A stretch of DNA of 64,000 nt. Source: Frigoribacterium sp. JB110. GTDB taxonomy: Bacteria; Actinomycetota; Actinomycetes; Actinomycetales; Microbacteriaceae. The translations under genes were made by a program, and so were the position numbers. Shown piece by piece: positions 51,013-59,304 of this stretch. Below the pieces are notes generated by a model that did no database searches, was not told the origin of the DNA, and was given only the letters and a program-made list of their open reading frames with translations. Location of the stretch: positions 248,001 through 312,000 of the forward strand of contig NZ_FUIA01000025.1 in NCBI RefSeq assembly GCF_900163665.1, in the 5' to 3' direction. Position 1 is the first letter of the stretch, and each line of letters opens with the position of its first letter.

Positions 51013-51339
51013 ATGCCCACATTCATCGCCATCGGCTACGGAGATGTCGCCGGATACGAGAAGACGGATCCCGCGGTCCGTGAACGCGCTCATGCGCACG
51101 ATGCGGATCTGCGCGGAAGCGGCGCCCGGATGTGGACGTCCGGAGCGCCGGTGCAGGTTCGGAACCCGGGAGAAGCGGGAGCCAGCCGCGAGAGCGGCGC
51201 ATACATGACGTCCTCGCTGCCTGTCGCAGGGTTCACCGTCCTCGAAGCGGACGATCTCGATCATGCGATCACCCTGGTCTCGACGACACCGTGCGCGGTC
51301 GCGCACGGTGTCGTCGAGGTCTGGCCGATGAACGAGTAG
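51013..51339 (+). CDS. YciI-like (DGPF-domain) protein
   Basis: The 108-residue protein has the ferredoxin-like YciI layout: FIAIGYGDVAGYEKTDPAVRERAHAHDADLRG and a C-terminal GFTVLEADDLDHAITLVSTTPCAVAHGVVEVWPM. These small proteins often regulate sigma factors or act as small enzymes. The ATG follows GGAGAGATC. Its last 60 bases contain a perfect 18-bp inverted repeat, which probably also acts as a terminator. Confidence 0.85.
   Translation: MPTFIAIGYGDVAGYEKTDPAVRERAHAHDADLRGSGARMWTSGAPVQVRNPGEAGASRESGAYMTSSLPVAGFTVLEADDLDHAITLVSTTPCAVAHGVVEVWPMNE
51279..51318. terminator. Perfect 18-bp hairpin inside the end of the YciI-like gene
   Basis: CTCGACGACACCGTGCGC (51279-51296), loop GGTC, and the exact complement (51301-51318) lie within codons for TTPCAVAHGVVE, 21 bp before the stop. 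This is the strongest hairpin in the window and may terminate transcription of this gene; being in coding sequence it also constrains the protein. Confidence 0.6.
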
Positions 51340-51490
51340 GACTGGAGCCCGAGCGGTCGACGCGCGAGCGGGGCGGACAGGGCTCTCGCCTCAGCGACGT
51401 TCGTCAGAGAAGGGGACGCATGGCAGTCGCGTCCCCGCGATCGCCACTGCGGGTGATGGTTGTGCGTGCTGCGCAGTGCCGACGGTTCGG

Positions 51491-52375
51491 TCACTCGCTC
51501 CGGAACGCCGTCGCGTGCTCTCCTGCAAAGTCGGCAAATGCTCGTGCCGGACGGCCCAGCAGCTCGGGCACGGCCAGCGAGACCTCTGCGGCCTCGCCCC
51601 GGGCGTAGTGGGCGTAGTCCTCAAGCAGGCCGTCGACCTGCCAGGGCGGGAGGACGCCCGTGAGCATCTCGCCGAAGCGTTCCGGTGCGATGTCGTCGAA
51701 GCGTATCTCGCTCCCTGTGGCGGAGGAGAGGTGCGCGGCGATCTCGGCGTGCGTGAGTGCTTCAGGTCCTGTGAGCGTCTGGACTCCCAGCGGGGAGGGG
51801 GAGGTCAGGGCACGAGCGGCGACCTCTCCGATGTCGCGCACATCGACGACGCTCACGCCTGCGTCGCCGATCGGCGCGGGAAGCGCCCCCGTCGCGCGCA
51901 CGATCGCCGCGACGGCGAACAGCCCCTGCATGAACAGGTTCGGCCGCAGGGCGGTGACGTCGAGCCCGGATGCGAATGCGTGCTGCTCGACGGCGGCGTG
52001 GTAGCGCAGGAATCGGACGGGAGAGTCAGTGACGGAGCCGAGCTGCGACAGCAGGACGAGGTGGCGTACTCCCGCTTCCGCGGCCAGATCGATGAACAGC
52101 CGTTGCTGCGCCTCTGCGCGCTCCGTCGACGGCGTCACCAGATAGGCCGCGCGCACCCCGTCGAGTGCTGTGCGCACGCTGTCGGGGTCGTCGAGGTCGG
52201 CCTGCACCGCGAACTCCGCAGAGGACGCGCTGCGAGACATCGATCGGAATGTCATGCCCCGCGCGGCGAGAGCGTGGGCGGTGGCGCCGCCGGTGGAGCC
52301 GGTCGCGCCGGTGATGAGGATGTCGGGTGAGGTTGTGATGATGGCTCCTTCAGATATCAGGGTGGCGCAGGCCAT
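51491..52375 (-). CDS. NmrA/NAD(P)-binding atypical SDR
   Basis: The protein has the Rossmann start ITGATGSTGGATAHAL and the NmrA-like region LLSQLGSVTDSPVRFLRYHAAVEQ and LRPNLFMQG. The start is odd. The natural start, by comparison with family members and a strong AAGGAG ribosome site, falls at 52339, where the codon is ATC (ATCATCACAACC) instead of ATG. The only ATG in frame is at 52375 and lies inside the preceding gene, overlapping it by 26 bp. It follows its TetR regulator on the same strand. Confidence 0.85.
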   Translation of the reverse strand: MACATLISEGAIITTSPDILITGATGSTGGATAHALAARGMTFRSMSRSASSAEFAVQADLDDPDSVRTALDGVRAAYLVTPSTERAEAQQRLFIDLAAEAGVRHLVLLSQLGSVTDSPVRFLRYHAAVEQHAFASGLDVTALRPNLFMQGLFAVAAIVRATGALPAPIGDAGVSVVDVRDIGEVAARALTSPSPLGVQTLTGPEALTHAEIAAHLSSATGSEIRFDDIAPERFGEMLTGVLPPWQVDGLLEDYAHYARGEAAEVSLAVPELLGRPARAFADFAGEHATAFRSE

Positions 52376-52901
52376 CGGAGAGGATGTGGGACCAGTCCTC
52401 GTCGATGTCCGCGATTTCGGATGTCACAACGAGGTGGCAGAGCTGCCCGTACGCGATGAACCGCTGCACGTCGCGGTCGTCGGCGCCGGAGCGCTGCTTT
52501 GCGAACCGCGTGATCTGTGCGAGTCCGGCACGCAGGGCGTCGCCGATAGCCGGGACCGTCGCGACCGACTGTGCGTGCACCTGGATGAGCAGCAGTGTGC
52601 GGTCTGCGATGAGCTCGGCATACGCGTCGCCCATCGCCTCGAGCGTCGCGGCGGGGGAGCCGACAACGGGCGCCGCGTCGAGGGCGAGCTCGATGCGGTC
52701 GAAGCATTCGTGGATGGCGGCGACGAAGAGAGCCTCTTTGCCTCCGAACAGTTTGAGCACATACGCGCTCGAGATACCCGCTTCGCGCGCGATGTCGGTG
52801 ACCGTGGTGCCTGCGTATCCGCCGCGGGAGAATGCGGCGAGAGCCGCGTTCACGATGACGGGGCGTCGAGCATCGGCTGAGGAGAGACGTCGTTGCGACA
52901 T
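52350..52901 (-). CDS. TetR family regulator
   Basis: The 183-residue protein has the TetR N-terminus (RRPVIVNAALAAFSRGGYAGTTVTDIAREAGISSAYVLKLFGGKEALF) and a C-terminal domain (MGDAYAELIADRTLLLIQVHAQS) typical of repressors of NAD(P)H-dependent enzymes. A perfect dyad (GTGAGTG, 6 nt, CACTCAC) ends immediately upstream. It is the first gene of an operon with the NmrA-like gene. Confidence 0.93.
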   Translation of the reverse strand: MSQRRLSSADARRPVIVNAALAAFSRGGYAGTTVTDIAREAGISSAYVLKLFGGKEALFVAAIHECFDRIELALDAAPVVGSPAATLEAMGDAYAELIADRTLLLIQVHAQSVATVPAIGDALRAGLAQITRFAKQRSGADDRDVQRFIAYGQLCHLVVTSEIADIDEDWSHILSDGLRHPDI

Positions 52902-52921
52902 GTGAGTGACTGTACACTCAC
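52902..52921. promoter_or_regulatory. TetR operator, GTGAGTG dyad
   Basis: GTGAGTG (52902-52908), ACTGTA, CACTCAC (52915-52921) is a perfect 7-bp dyad directly upstream of the TetR start codon, so the site must overlap its promoter or leader. Confidence 0.8.
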
Positions 52922-53081
52922 TCATTGTGATGTGCAACGCATGCCAGGTGTCGGCCGCAGGTCCAGGGCGTTCGCGCAGTTCCGGCGCGCATGCAGTGCC
53001 CGCCCTCGACTGGTCCCGAGGGCGGGGCACTCGTCGTGCGTCCGGGGCGGAGGCCGCCGATCCCGCGCACGGGCAGGGGTG

Positions 53082-53534
53082 TTACGGAGTCTGCTGGGCG
53101 AACCGCTCGCGGGCATCCGGGCGGGTCGGCGTGAAGAAGTTGATCAGCGTGCCGTCCGGATCCCGGATGAGGAGTGACCGGTTGCCCCACGGCATGTCCG
53201 TGGGCTCGTTGACGAACGTGTCGACGACATCGTGGAGTGCGCGATGCGCCTCGTCGACATCGTCGGCGAGGAAGTCGAGCGCAACACTGCGATTGGAGCG
53301 CGCTTCAGCGGCGCCCTTGCCGAGCAAGGGCACGGTCTGCGTGCTGGCGATCGCCAGCGTGCCGGTAGGGGTGCGAAGCTCGGCGAACAGCGGGTGCGGG
53401 CGGGCGGCGGTGATTCCGGTCGCGGTCTCGCGTACGGCGCCGATCTGCGTCAGCCCCACCTGCGCAGCGTCCACGTGATCGAATGGGCGAAGCCGACCAT
53501 CAGGGCGCCGCCTCTGTCCCCGCGATCGCTGCAA
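53082..53534 (-). CDS. VOC family protein with abnormal N-terminus
   Basis: The C-terminal two thirds match a small VOC protein: TAARPHPLFAELRTPTGTLAIAST, VALDFLADDVDEAHRAL and WGNRSLLIRDPDGTLINFF. The start is unclear: an ATG overlapping the SRPBCC stop opens a frame that ends after 16 codons (MVGFAHSITWTLRRWG), while the VOC frame needs an upstream ATG at 53534 or a GTG at 53474. A frameshift near the start is likely. It is the third gene of the ArsR operon. Confidence 0.7.
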   Translation of the reverse strand: MQRSRGQRRRPDGRLRPFDHVDAAQVGLTQIGAVRETATGITAARPHPLFAELRTPTGTLAIASTQTVPLLGKGAAEARSNRSVALDFLADDVDEAHRALHDVVDTFVNEPTDMPWGNRSLLIRDPDGTLINFFTPTRPDARERFAQQTP

Positions 53535-54009
53535 CGTAGGCGGCCAAGCTGCCCAGCGTCTGCCGGCCTCCCTCGACCGCGCCGAACTTCTCTACGGCTT
53601 CGTCGCGCAGTTCCTTGGTCTGGAACACCGTGCGCATCTCGATCAGGGTCGTCTCACCGTCAGCCTCGAAGGTGATAATCGATTCGAAGGCGTTGGGATC
53701 GCCGCGGTACTCGCCGTGGAGCATGGCGATCCGTGCTGGCGGGGTGAGCTCGGTCCAGGTGATCCACTCCGGGTAGTCCGTCCCGTCCGGCCCGTGCATC
53801 ACGAAATCCCATACTCCGTCGACGCGGAACTCGAAGGACCTGGTGGTCGTGGTGAAGCCCTCGGGCCCCCACCAGCGTGAGAGGTGCCGCACCTTCGTGA
53901 ACGCTTCGAACACGAGTTCGCGCGGGGCATCGATCGATCGCGAGATCACGGTCTCCCGATCGGACGTCGGGGACTGTGTCGGTGCGTTCCGTCCGGATGA
54001 ATCCTTCAT
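53500..54009 (-). CDS. SRPBCC/AHSA1-like protein
   Basis: The 169-residue protein has the START-like pattern ISRSIDAPRELVFEAFTKVRHLSRWWGPEGFTTT and a C-terminal FQTKELRDEAVEKFGAVEGGRQTLGSLAAYV. In actinobacteria it is regularly encoded with an ArsR regulator, as here. The start is 1 bp after the ArsR stop. The function is unknown. Confidence 0.93.
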   Translation of the reverse strand: MKDSSGRNAPTQSPTSDRETVISRSIDAPRELVFEAFTKVRHLSRWWGPEGFTTTTRSFEFRVDGVWDFVMHGPDGTDYPEWITWTELTPPARIAMLHGEYRGDPNAFESIITFEADGETTLIEMRTVFQTKELRDEAVEKFGAVEGGRQTLGSLAAYVAAIAGTEAAP

Positions 54010-54339
54010 CTACTCCTCCTTGAGTTCCTGCACATACGCGTTCAATCGGTCGAAGCTCTCGCTCCAGAATCGTTCGAACCCACCGGTCCACTCATGAACA
54101 GCGCGAAGCCCATGGGCATCGAGGCAGTAGAGCCGCTGCTTGCCCGCTCTGCGGTCACGCACCAGCCCGACCTCCCGAAGCACACGCAGATGTTTGGACA
54201 CCCCTGGTTGCGGTATCCCCAGCTCGTGGGACAGCTCGGTCACGTGCCGTTCGCCCGTCTGCAGCAGCATCAGCATCTCTCGACGCCGAGGCTCGGCGAT
54301 CGCGTTGAAGACATCCGATGTCGTCGCTGCCCGTGCCAT
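54010..54339 (-). CDS. ArsR family regulator
   Basis: The 109-residue winged-helix repressor shows AIAEPRRREMLMLLQTGERHVTELSHELGIPQPGVSKHLRVLREVGLVRDRR and lacks the metal-binding ELCVCDL motif, so it belongs to the non-metal ArsR group paired with SRPBCC proteins. A 16-bp perfect palindrome lies 12 bp upstream. It heads the operon ArsR, SRPBCC, VOC. Confidence 0.95.
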   Translation of the reverse strand: MARAATTSDVFNAIAEPRRREMLMLLQTGERHVTELSHELGIPQPGVSKHLRVLREVGLVRDRRAGKQRLYCLDAHGLRAVHEWTGGFERFWSESFDRLNAYVQELKEE

Positions 54340-54350
54340 GCACCGATCAT

Positions 54351-54366
54351 ATACCCATATGGGTAT
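54351..54366. promoter_or_regulatory. ArsR operator, 16-bp palindrome
   Basis: ATACCCATATGGGTAT (perfect palindrome, 54351-54366) lies in the promoter region of the ArsR operon. It contains the ATAnnn...nnnTAT form usual for ArsR-family sites. Confidence 0.85.
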
Positions 54367-54564
54367 GCGTCAAGCGACTTCGCCCTCCTTCGAATGCGTC
54401 TCGAGGGTCCGCGCAGCCCGCGAAGAACGCTGCCTCGCGACTGCCATCGAGTACTGAGAGCCGTGGCTCGCTCGGCAGCCTGATGGTGCCGCGGGTCGTC
54501 GGCGGTTCGCCTCTGCCTGTGGGTCCTTCTCGCGGCGCGGAGGGAAGCGCCACGAGAGATCCAC

Positions 54565-55506
54565 TCATCCTTCTGCGCGCCTCCGAGCGGTGTCAGCACG
54601 GTTGCTCGTGTTCTGCACCTCGGGCGCGGAAGCCGTGCTGAGGAGGAGTAGCGCCGCGGCGAACAGGGACATTCCGATCCAGCCCGTCGCCGAGAGTCGC
54701 TCGCCCACGATGACGACGGCGAGCACTGCCGCGACGGCGGGCTCGGCGAGTGTGAGCGTCGTGGCAGTGCTGGCAGGGACCTTCGTGAGCCCGTAGCCGA
54801 ACAGCACGTATCCGACGAACATCGGCACGAGCGCGATGTACGACGCGACGGCGAACGCAGCGGGCGAGGCGATCAGGGGTGCACCGGTGATCAGGAGCAC
54901 CGGCATGAGGAGCAGTCCGCCGCCGCCGAACACGGATCCCATCGCAGCGGATCGCGGAACGCCCGCGCCCATGAGCCGCTGCGCAGCCCACGAGTATGCC
55001 GCGTACGTGACGCCCGCGACCAGCCCGAGCGCGATCCCGGATGCCGTGGCCGGCCCATTCGTCGCGGTGCCGTGGAACTCGGCGAAGCAGAGCAGGACGC
55101 CGCCGGCGATGCCGAGCGCGGCCGAAGCGAGCCACCGGGCTCCGAGCGGTCGGCGATCGATGACGAGTTCGAACAGGCCTGAGAACAGCGGAGCGGATGC
55201 AAGCGAGATGACGCTTCCGATCGCGACGCCGGCGAGGTGCATCGAGCTGTAGAAGGCGAGCGGATATGCAGCCACGGCACCTGCGCCCAGTAGGACGACG
55301 CGTGCATGGGTGCGCAGCAACACGGCCGCTCGGCGCAGCGAGGGGACGGCGATGACCGCCTGCAGCAGGCCGCCGATGCCGAGCGCGGCTGCGCCGATGG
55401 CGAGAGGCCCGGCATCCGGCGCGAACGTCGCGGCCGTTCCTGTTGTGCCCCAGAGTGCAGCAGTGGCGAGAATCGCGCCGATTCCGGCGAGCCGTGTCCT
55501 GTTCAC
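54565..55506 (-). CDS. EamA family transporter (DMT superfamily)
   Basis: The 313-residue protein has ten predicted membrane segments in two EamA repeats, starting GAILATAALWGTTGTAATFAPDAGPLAIGAAALG and with the second-repeat marker LAEPAVAAVLAVVIVGERLSATGWIG near the end. It is likely a metabolite or drug exporter. The start is GTG, overlapping the stop of the upstream fragment (GTGA). From 54367 to 54564 no gene is seen. Confidence 0.94.
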   Translation of the reverse strand: MNRTRLAGIGAILATAALWGTTGTAATFAPDAGPLAIGAAALGIGGLLQAVIAVPSLRRAAVLLRTHARVVLLGAGAVAAYPLAFYSSMHLAGVAIGSVISLASAPLFSGLFELVIDRRPLGARWLASAALGIAGGVLLCFAEFHGTATNGPATASGIALGLVAGVTYAAYSWAAQRLMGAGVPRSAAMGSVFGGGGLLLMPVLLITGAPLIASPAAFAVASYIALVPMFVGYVLFGYGLTKVPASTATTLTLAEPAVAAVLAVVIVGERLSATGWIGMSLFAAALLLLSTASAPEVQNTSNRADTARRRAEG

Positions 55507-55622
55507 GCCGCTGTCGTGATCAGCGGCTCGACGATCGTTCCGGTGCGCGTGAGGTGCGCGAGTGATCCCTCGAGGCCTGCACGGCTCATGGCGCCCTCCA
55601 GCAGCAGCGAGAGGTGACCTGC
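55503..55622 (-). pseudogene. C-terminal fragment of a TetR-type regulator
   Basis: The reading GHLSLLLEGAMSRAGLEGS then LAHLTRTGTIVEPLITTAA ends in a TGA that overlaps the EamA start. It resembles the C-terminal helices of TetR proteins (LLLEGAMSRAGLEG). No DNA-binding half is present upstream, so the gene has lost its 5' end. It was probably the regulator of the EamA exporter. Confidence 0.5.
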
Positions 55623-55705
55623 CGGCTCCTGCGTGCGAATCGGTGAATAGGCGGGTCAGTCTACCCATTCACCGATTTCGGCTCGAGCCGTGACGGTCTC
55701 GCCGG

Positions 55706-56578
55706 TCAGCGCGCGAGCGCCGCGTAGTAGTCGGCGAGGGTGTGCGTGCCGTGGGGATCTCCGACAGAATCGGTCTGCATTCCGTCGAGGAAGAACCGGG
55801 TCAGCGATCCGGCGCGGGGGCTGATCCGGTCGGCCGTCCAGACCGCGGCGGAGGCGAACGGCCCGGGAACGCGCGTGTATCGGGGCTTCTTCCCCGCCGC
55901 TTCGAACGCGATCCGCACGATCTCGCGGTAGGTGAGTGTCTCCGGACCGCCGACGTTCCATGAGCCCGCACTCCCGCCGAGGCGGGACACGCAGAAGTCG
56001 GCGAGATCGGCCCCGTGAATGGGGGAGAGGCGCACGCTCCCGTCGCCCAGGCCGAACGCCATTCCGCGTCGCGCGAGATCGTAGATCTCGGTGAGGTCGG
56101 AGAAGTACCCCGACGGATCGACGATCTGCGGCACGACGCGCGATCGGCTCAGCGCTTCCATGAAGGCGTGCTTGGCGCGGCTGACGGCGGATGTGCCGCT
56201 GGCTGCGTTCATGACGCCCACATAGAGGAAAGAATCCACCTCCGCCTGCTCCGCGAGTTCGAGGAAACGGAGATTCAGGAGGAAGTCGATCGTCCACGGG
56301 TCCGCTTTCTGACGGGTCACACCGAGTGCGGAGATCACGTGGTCCACACCGGACATGACATCCGGGCCGAGATCGACCTCGCCCTCCGGTGCGATCACCC
56401 ATTCGTCGACGAGCGCTGCGAGCGCAGGAGCATCGTATGCGCCCGGCGCGCAAGCGCGAGCCTTGTCCCGAACGACCGCCCGCACGATGAACCCCTCGTC
56501 GTGCAGGCGGGCGATGACGTGTCGACCGACGTAGCCGGTTGCTCCAGCGACGAGAACGCGCTTGCCGGCATCAACCAT
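55706..56578 (-). CDS. NAD(P)-binding atypical SDR (NmrA-like epimerase)
   Basis: The 290-residue protein has AGATGYVGRHVIARLHDEGFIVRAVVRD at the N-terminus, then VISALGVTRQKAD and PSGYFSDLTEIYDLARRG and an epimerase-like end GGPETLTYREIVRIAFEAAGKKP. It lacks the YxxxK pair. It resembles ycf39/NmrA-type quinone or nucleotide-sugar binding proteins. GAAGGAGCAGACC precedes the ATG. Confidence 0.92.
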   Translation of the reverse strand: MVDAGKRVLVAGATGYVGRHVIARLHDEGFIVRAVVRDKARACAPGAYDAPALAALVDEWVIAPEGEVDLGPDVMSGVDHVISALGVTRQKADPWTIDFLLNLRFLELAEQAEVDSFLYVGVMNAASGTSAVSRAKHAFMEALSRSRVVPQIVDPSGYFSDLTEIYDLARRGMAFGLGDGSVRLSPIHGADLADFCVSRLGGSAGSWNVGGPETLTYREIVRIAFEAAGKKPRYTRVPGPFASAAVWTADRISPRAGSLTRFFLDGMQTDSVGDPHGTHTLADYYAALAR

Positions 56579-56750
56579 GGTCTGCTCCTTCTGCGACGTC
56601 GACAGCACGGGTCTCATGAGCCTGATCGTAGACATCGTCGGGCTTGCGGGGGAATCGCTTCCGCGAGATAGAGCTTCAGCCTCGACATGTGGATCCCGGA
56701 TCATGAGCTCGGCAGTTGACCCGCGCTGCCGCGTGCGGGAGCATCGCGGC

Positions 56751-57179
56751 ATGAGCGAATATCAGGTCACGGAACTCGGCGGGCTCGACGAATGGCGCGA
56801 CTTCGTCGGAGGCTTCAGACCCGAGACGACCAAGACCGGTCGGCGCGTGGTCGATCATGAGCTGCCGATGGAATGGATCGGGATGACGGCGAACGCGATG
56901 GCGCCGGGGGAGGAGGCCGGCTACTGGCACGCGCATTCCCGTGACGAGGAGCTGTACGTGTTCCTCGCGGGGCGCGGTCAGATGGCTCTCGGTGACGACG
57001 TCGTCGATGTGGGCCCCGGAACGACGATCCGGGTGGGGACGGGCGTCCGCCGCACGTGGCGCTGTGCTCCGGACGGCACCGAACTGCTGCGCTGGTTGTG
57101 CATCCGCGCCGGCCCGAACAGGCTGACGCACGTTCCGGATGACGCGAGCCCGGATCGCGAGTCTCCGATGCCGTGGTGA
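56751..57179 (+). CDS. Cupin domain protein
   Basis: The 142-residue protein has the cupin motif 1 WHAHSRDEELYVFLAGRG and motif 2 VGPGTTIRVGTGVRRTWRC; the metal ligands His, His, Glu and His are mostly visible (H in WHAHS; E in DEELY). The reaction is unknown. It is divergent from the epimerase-like gene and convergent with the esterase. Confidence 0.9.
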   Translation: MSEYQVTELGGLDEWRDFVGGFRPETTKTGRRVVDHELPMEWIGMTANAMAPGEEAGYWHAHSRDEELYVFLAGRGQMALGDDVVDVGPGTTIRVGTGVRRTWRCAPDGTELLRWLCIRAGPNRLTHVPDDASPDRESPMPW

Positions 57180-57195
57180 GGAGCGTCCCAAGCGC

Positions 57196-58524
57196 TCAGC
57201 GAGTTCGCCGGTAGCTCATCGCATCCGGAATCGTCCCGCGCTCGCCGAGATCCTGGCCGCGTGCGAACCGCCCCCAGACGGCGCGCACGCGCTTCGCGAC
57301 GGCGTCGATGTCCTCCCAGCGCGCTCCCTCGACCAGGTTCGCCGCTCGCCATGCGTCCTCGTCGCCGAACAGCAGGGGGAGATCGATGGTGTGTGCGGAA
57401 CGCCACGAGTTGCCCGGCGCCGCCCACGTCACCACGTAGTGGTGGGCGCTGCCGCCGGCGCGCGCGTGGCGGCGGGCGAAGCGCCGGCTGCCCCTGCCGT
57501 AGATGATGCGCGTCAGGGCCGCGATGAGACCGCTCGAAAGGATGCGCCCGATGACCGGGATCCGGATGAAAGGTCGCAGTGCAGGAACACGCAGGACGAA
57601 GAGCGCCGCCTCCTGCGCGGTGTGGCCGATCAGCACGTCGATCTTCGGTGCGACCCGGTTCCAGGTGTCCTCGAGCTCCTGCTCGGCAGGCAGCGGCGCC
57701 TTCCCGTACTGAGTGCCGAAGGGCATTCCGCTGCGCAAGCCGAATCCGGATGCGGCCGCCTCCACCTCAGGCTCCAGACCGAGCACCTGCTGAACGGGAG
57801 TCTCCGGCGTGATCGCCCGGGCTGCCTCGCTCATGGCCTCGGACATGGCGGCTCGCCCTCGGGAGAGTCCGAACGGGGCGCTCTGGATGATCGCGCGCCG
57901 GAACAGCTCAGCGGCATCCGGTGCGGCCATGAGATGCGCGACCGCGTCGCCGCCGGCCGACTGCCCGAACGCGGTGACCTGCTGAGGGTCGCCGCCGAAG
58001 GCTGCGATGTTGCGCTGCACCCACCTCAGGGCCGTGATCTGGTCGAGCAGGCCGAGATTGGCGGGGCGGCCATCTGCGCCGCCGAGATAGCCGAAGATAC
58101 CGAGCCGGTACGTCACCGTCACGACGATCACGCGCTGCTCGGCAACGAGAGACGCGGGGTCCATGATCGGCATGTCGCCTGCTCCCGATACGTAGGAGCC
58201 GCCGTGGAACCACACCATCACCGGCAGGCCGTCACCGGGTACCGCGCTGCGGGGAACGGTCACGGAGAGGTTCTGGCAGTGCTCATCTACGGCGAGGCGT
58301 TCGATGGAGCTGCCCAGCACACTGTCCAGAAACGGTACGGGGCGCTGGGGGCAGGCAGGCGACCAGTTCGTCGCTGTGAGGGTCCCGTCTCGATCTGGGA
58401 CGGGCGTGGGCTCCGCGAATCGCGCGCCCGTGGCGTAGGGGATGCCCGTCGCGCGGGTCACCTGCCCGTCGTGCCACCCCTGGATCGGACCGCTCGGAGG
58501 AGTGAAGAGCGCCTCAGTCGACAT
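57196..58524 (-). CDS. Carboxylesterase, type B (para-nitrobenzyl esterase-like)
   Basis: The 442-residue alpha/beta hydrolase has the oxyanion loop WFHGGSYVSG, the nucleophile elbow AFGQSAGGDAVA with the catalytic Ser, and LRWVQRNIAAFGGDPQQ in between. The length and domain pattern match bacterial type B esterases that hydrolyse esters of aromatic or drug-like compounds. The start at MSTEAL is used; a longer form starting at 58632 is possible. Confidence 0.93.
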   Translation of the reverse strand: MSTEALFTPPSGPIQGWHDGQVTRATGIPYATGARFAEPTPVPDRDGTLTATNWSPACPQRPVPFLDSVLGSSIERLAVDEHCQNLSVTVPRSAVPGDGLPVMVWFHGGSYVSGAGDMPIMDPASLVAEQRVIVVTVTYRLGIFGYLGGADGRPANLGLLDQITALRWVQRNIAAFGGDPQQVTAFGQSAGGDAVAHLMAAPDAAELFRRAIIQSAPFGLSRGRAAMSEAMSEAARAITPETPVQQVLGLEPEVEAAASGFGLRSGMPFGTQYGKAPLPAEQELEDTWNRVAPKIDVLIGHTAQEAALFVLRVPALRPFIRIPVIGRILSSGLIAALTRIIYGRGSRRFARRHARAGGSAHHYVVTWAAPGNSWRSAHTIDLPLLFGDEDAWRAANLVEGARWEDIDAVAKRVRAVWGRFARGQDLGERGTIPDAMSYRRTR

Positions 58525-58743
58525 CGATGAACGTGCCTTTCCAGGGTCGGGAGTCCGCATCGTCCCATGATCCCAGACGCACTCCTCCCCGCAGCGCCAC
58601 AGGTCTCTCCGCAGCACGCGCGGTTCGGCCACCTATCGATGATGGGACGGCGAAGGTAGTCTGAGTCGGCCTCCAGATGGATGATCAGGCCGGAAGGCCT
58701 TCGCCGAGCACGACGGCACGACCCGATGAACAGGAACACGCAC

Positions 58744-59073
58744 ATGACTGACCAGACGATCCCCGAGCCCGTGGCATCCTTTATCGACGCGGTCAACCGG
58801 CACGATGAGGAAGCATTCCTCGATGCCTTCACGAAGGACGGTTCCGTCGACGATTGGGGGCGTGTCTTCACCGGGCGCGCGCAGATCAAATCGTGGAGCG
58901 ACAACGAGTTCATCGGCGCACGAGGCACACTCGCCGTGGAAGAGATCGAGGCCGCGGGCGATGCAGTCACCATCGTCGGCGACTGGCGCTCCACCCATGC
59001 CAACGGACGCTCGAAGTTCGTCTTCGACGTCGACGGCGACCGTCTCACCCGGATGACCATCCGAGAGGGCTGA
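58744..59073 (+). CDS. Nuclear-transport-factor-2-like (SnoaL) protein
   Basis: The 109-residue protein has the SnoaL/NTF2 layout: PVASFIDAVNRHDEEAFLDAFTKDGSVDDWGRVFTGRAQI, then GDWRSTHANGRSKFVFDVDGDRLTRMTI. No catalytic residues can be assigned. The ATG at 58744 follows AGGAACACGC; the ATG at 58726 is an alternative. It is divergent from the esterase. Between its stop and the next start (59074-59304) no gene is seen. Confidence 0.9.
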   Translation: MTDQTIPEPVASFIDAVNRHDEEAFLDAFTKDGSVDDWGRVFTGRAQIKSWSDNEFIGARGTLAVEEIEAAGDAVTIVGDWRSTHANGRSKFVFDVDGDRLTRMTIREG

Positions 59074-59304
59074 CAGGAAGGCTCTCCTTCCCGCGCCCCG
59101 GCGTCTCCGGCGGGCCACGCCGCGGTCGGTCGTGCATCTGGTTGCGTCCCGGTCAGCCCGAAAGGCACGGCTCCCGTACATCCCGCACTGCTATGTTGAG
59201 GGCGTCGGCATCTAGCCGACAGCCAGAGAAGACTTCTTGTCTGCTGATCCGCCTTCGGGCTCTCCGTGATCCGTCGCCTCCTCTGTGTGACCGCGAGGAG
59301 TTCG

